Source: Agriotes lineatus
Taxonomy: Eukaryota; Arthropoda; Insecta; Coleoptera; Elateridae
Assembly: GCA_940337035.1 (NCBI GenBank)
Contig: CALNHX010003281.1
Location: 89,848 to 153,847 of the forward strand
Direction: 5' to 3'
Length of the DNA: 64,000 nt
Shown: positions 61,893 to 64,000 of the stretch, piece by piece
Layout of the letters: the number at the start of each line of letters is the position of its first letter
Position numbering within the stretch: the first letter of the stretch is position 1
Notes under the pieces: model-generated
Told to the model about the DNA's origin: nothing
Databases searched by the model: none
What the model saw: the letters and a program-made list of their open reading frames with translations, nothing else
Made by a program: the position numbers and the translations under genes

Positions 61893-63296
61893 ATGAACGA
61901 ATTTGAGCAAACCCTGGCCAATCAACTAGCCAACCTTGCTATAAACCCATTTGCGATTCCTAACACATCCACGCAACAAAATCCACCGATACAACAAACA
62001 GCTGCTGTACAACAGAATATACTCGAACGACAAAACACAGGAAGAATGGCAGTACCAGCTTTTCATTTCGAATATTTAAAGACCATTCCCGAGTTTGGAG
62101 GAGATCCTACTCAACTTGCAAGATTTTTCAAAGCAGCCGATGTCATCTACAATAAATTTTCAACTGCAAACAATGCAGATTACATCAATCAGCTTCTATT
62201 ATCCGGCATCGAAAGCAAACTAACCGGACAAGCCGTATTAGTAACTGCAGGATATACCATCGGAAGTTATAAAGAACTGAAAGAAATTTTAAAAAACAAT
62301 TTTGGCGACCGAAGATCCGAAGACAGCCTTCTTCAAGATTTACTACACCTCAGACAAGGAAATCACGAAAACCCAATCGACTTTTACAACTCGTGCATAA
62401 GAATGAGAGCAGCCCTATTTTCCCATTTAAGTACCAACACAACAGACGAAGCTACAATTAAGGTCAAAAGAGACTTGTACACCAATTTAACTTTAAAGAT
62501 GTTTCTAAGTGGAAGAAAACCCCTTGGATCGTTCATACGGAGTCAACGACCAACCACTATGGAAAATGCCCTTACATATATTAATGAAGAACAAAACGTA
62601 TGGCATTTGCAATCAGGAAATCAAAGCATTGCAAAACCCCATCACAAACCAAATGTGACACAGAAGTCAAATCAGCCAAATCAGCAAAATTATTACTTCC
62701 ATCGTCAACCAATGCCAATGGTTCAAACGCAGTATAGACCAATGATGCAGCCCGTTCACCCACAATTCCAAGTACAACGCCAACATTTTCCACCACCAAT
62801 AAGGACACTTCCTGCTTTACCACCACAGCAATCGTCTACAAAACAATTCCCAGCAAAACAGTTCCCATCGCAACCAATTGTTTTTGGAAACCAGAAACCA
62901 ACAGGAACCAACGTATTCAAGCCTCGAAATGTCCAACCTCTCGAGAAGCCTACTCCTATGGATATATCGCGTACTATTAAACAGCCATATTATATTCGAC
63001 AATCCAATCAACCTAGGAACTTCATTTCCAAAGAACTTTTATACCATGATCAAGGACCTGTCGAAACCGAAGTACAAAAAGAAGATAACGCTTATGGACT
63101 AGCACCTGACGCTGAATATAATTATTATGAACAACCCGAAGAAGACCACAGTTGGATTCCAGCATCAGAAAATGACCCCGAACAGAATTTTTCCCTGACC
63201 AGCCCGAACAACAACCTGACCCAATATACGTTAACAATTCGGCATCACCTAAACTACCCTACATATACTTACCGGAACTCAACGCAAAACTCATGA
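61893..63296 (+). CDS. LTR retrotransposon Gag
   Basis: A 467-codon structural protein that packages the element RNA. Residues about 55-230 hold a capsid-like core (FHFEYLKTIPEFGGDPTQLA, RFFKAADVIYNKF, YKELKEILKNNFGDRRSEDS, LLHLRQGNHENPIDFYNSCI) typical of Ty3/gypsy Gag. A Gln/Pro/Asn-rich tail follows instead of a clear CCHC knuckle. The frame ends at a TGA at 63294-63296 that overlaps the protease frame, which lies in the -1 frame and is open from about 63175; Gag-Pol would therefore need a -1 shift in that window. The ATG at 61893 is the first good start. Confidence 0.85.
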   Translation: MNEFEQTLANQLANLAINPFAIPNTSTQQNPPIQQTAAVQQNILERQNTGRMAVPAFHFEYLKTIPEFGGDPTQLARFFKAADVIYNKFSTANNADYINQLLLSGIESKLTGQAVLVTAGYTIGSYKELKEILKNNFGDRRSEDSLLQDLLHLRQGNHENPIDFYNSCIRMRAALFSHLSTNTTDEATIKVKRDLYTNLTLKMFLSGRKPLGSFIRSQRPTTMENALTYINEEQNVWHLQSGNQSIAKPHHKPNVTQKSNQPNQQNYYFHRQPMPMVQTQYRPMMQPVHPQFQVQRQHFPPPIRTLPALPPQQSSTKQFPAKQFPSQPIVFGNQKPTGTNVFKPRNVQPLEKPTPMDISRTIKQPYYIRQSNQPRNFISKELLYHDQGPVETEVQKEDNAYGLAPDAEYNYYEQPEEDHSWIPASENDPEQNFSLTSPNNNLTQYTLTIRHHLNYPTYTYRNSTQNS

Positions 63297-63652
63297 TTGA
63301 CACTGGATCTATGAAAGCATTGTTAAATCCCGCCTTCGTACACAAGTATTACTCCGAATATATTTACAAAGAACCTTTCCAAATTAGCACTGCACATGCA
63401 ACGTCAATTCATGACGAAGTAGCTAATATACCATTACCAAGATCCTTCAAGACAAATCAAATGCACAAAATCTACTTATTCAATTTTAATGACAACTATG
63501 AAGGACTCATTGGACTCGATTTGTTAAAACAATTGAACCCAAGAATTGATTTATCTACCAATCAGCTAATCACAAGCAACTGTACTTTGCCACTCCATAT
63601 TCAACCATCAGATGATGAAAAAATACCCACAAGGAAACAGGATAAATTTTAA
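63175..63652 (+). CDS. LTR retrotransposon aspartic protease
   Basis: The -1 frame relative to Gag opens at about 63175 and carries LPYIYLPELNAKLMIDTGS, the D-T-G active-site box, then GLIGLDLLKQLNPRIDLSTN, the usual flap and C-terminal block. It cleaves the Gag-Pol polyprotein. A TAA at 63650-63652 ends it early: the same frame continues with PPRSESIIRLPTG, the linker normally leading to reverse transcriptase, so the stop is probably a lesion. Confidence 0.8.
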
Positions 63653-64000
63653 ATAAATATTCCACCTCGATCAGAAAGTATAATTCGACTACCCACCGGC
63701 AGCCAACTAAAAGAAAATTCATAAAAGATTTCGCTAAAATGACTAAGCCTCTTACGAACTGTCTAAAGAAAGGTAAAAAAGTAGAACACACCCCAGACTT
63801 TGTAAAATCATTTCAAAGTGCACAAAATATACTACTGAATGACCCGATACTTCAATACCCGCATTTTGAGAAGCAATTTATTCTCACAACCGATGCATCC
63901 AATGTCGCCCTTGGAGCAATTTTATCTCAAGGTACACCTGGAAAAGACCTATTAGTAGCATACGCATCTAGAACCCTCAACAAAACGGAGCAAAGGTATT
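63653..64000 (+). pseudogene. Pol remnant: RNase H next to the protease linker, RT deleted
   Basis: Protease-linker sequence (IIRLPTGSQLKEN) stops near 63718 and the next readable block, in another frame, is KRKFIKDFAKMTKPLTNCLK, then FEKQFILTTDASNVALGAIL and AYASRTLNKTEQRY. These belong to the connection and RNase H-like region (TDAS with the catalytic Asp) of Ty3/gypsy Pol. The reverse transcriptase catalytic domain, normally several hundred codons, is absent between them. The rest runs off the window. Confidence 0.85.

Overview
The window is AT-rich animal DNA, most likely from an insect and possibly a beetle. The grounds are short introns with GT..AG borders, the mix of mobile elements, and the kind of androglobin and soluble adenylyl cyclase seen. 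The species is an inference. No prokaryotic features, rRNA genes, CRISPR arrays or convincing tRNA genes were found.

Only two cellular genes have clear multi-exon structure, both on the + strand. One is a soluble (type 10) adenylyl cyclase, four exons at 9511-17750, covering most of the first cyclase domain plus a linker. The other is androglobin, eight exons at 39968-47779, running from inside the calpain-like domain through the permuted globin/IQ region to the C-terminal part. I could not find the 3' part of the cyclase or the 5' part of androglobin, and the 22 kb between them is almost all transposon. A 114-codon piece of a USP7-type deubiquitinase lies on the - strand at 4435-4776.

The rest is a stack of nested mobile DNA. 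0-5 kb: a Jockey-like retrotransposon (ORF1 broken), a Tc1/mariner-like relic, and a complete 375-bp non-autonomous Helitron. 5-19 kb: foldback elements, MITE-like elements and a reverse transcriptase fragment, mostly in cyclase introns. 20.7-22.3 kb: a non-autonomous hAT with a perfect 8-bp target duplication. 22.7-27.6 kb: a Tc1/mariner-like element split by a 3.4-kb transposon with about 300-bp inverted repeats and a 3-bp duplication. That insert encodes a PIN/XPG-nuclease-like protein (Academ-like) and is itself split by a retrotransposon fragment. 28.5-29.8 kb: a TTAA-flanked element with a large palindrome. 29.9-34.9 kb: an ISL2EU-type transposon with a THAP-DDE transposase on + and a YqaJ nuclease on -, each with one inactivating lesion, and a piggyBac-like MITE in the transposase intron.

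49-55 kb holds Helitron copies (helicase C-terminus, Ulp1-like protease, a deletion derivative) and about 2.1 kb of GC-rich 30-bp minisatellite. 55.5-60.8 kb is one small Helitron carrying three inverted-repeat elements in a row, all at the same 8-bp target GTTCTAAG. The window ends in an LTR retrotransposon with gag, protease and RNase H but no reverse transcriptase.

The mobile genes do not work together as one system. The strongest observations are exact insertion junctions, single-lesion transposon genes, and a family of foldback elements that share ends but not stems.
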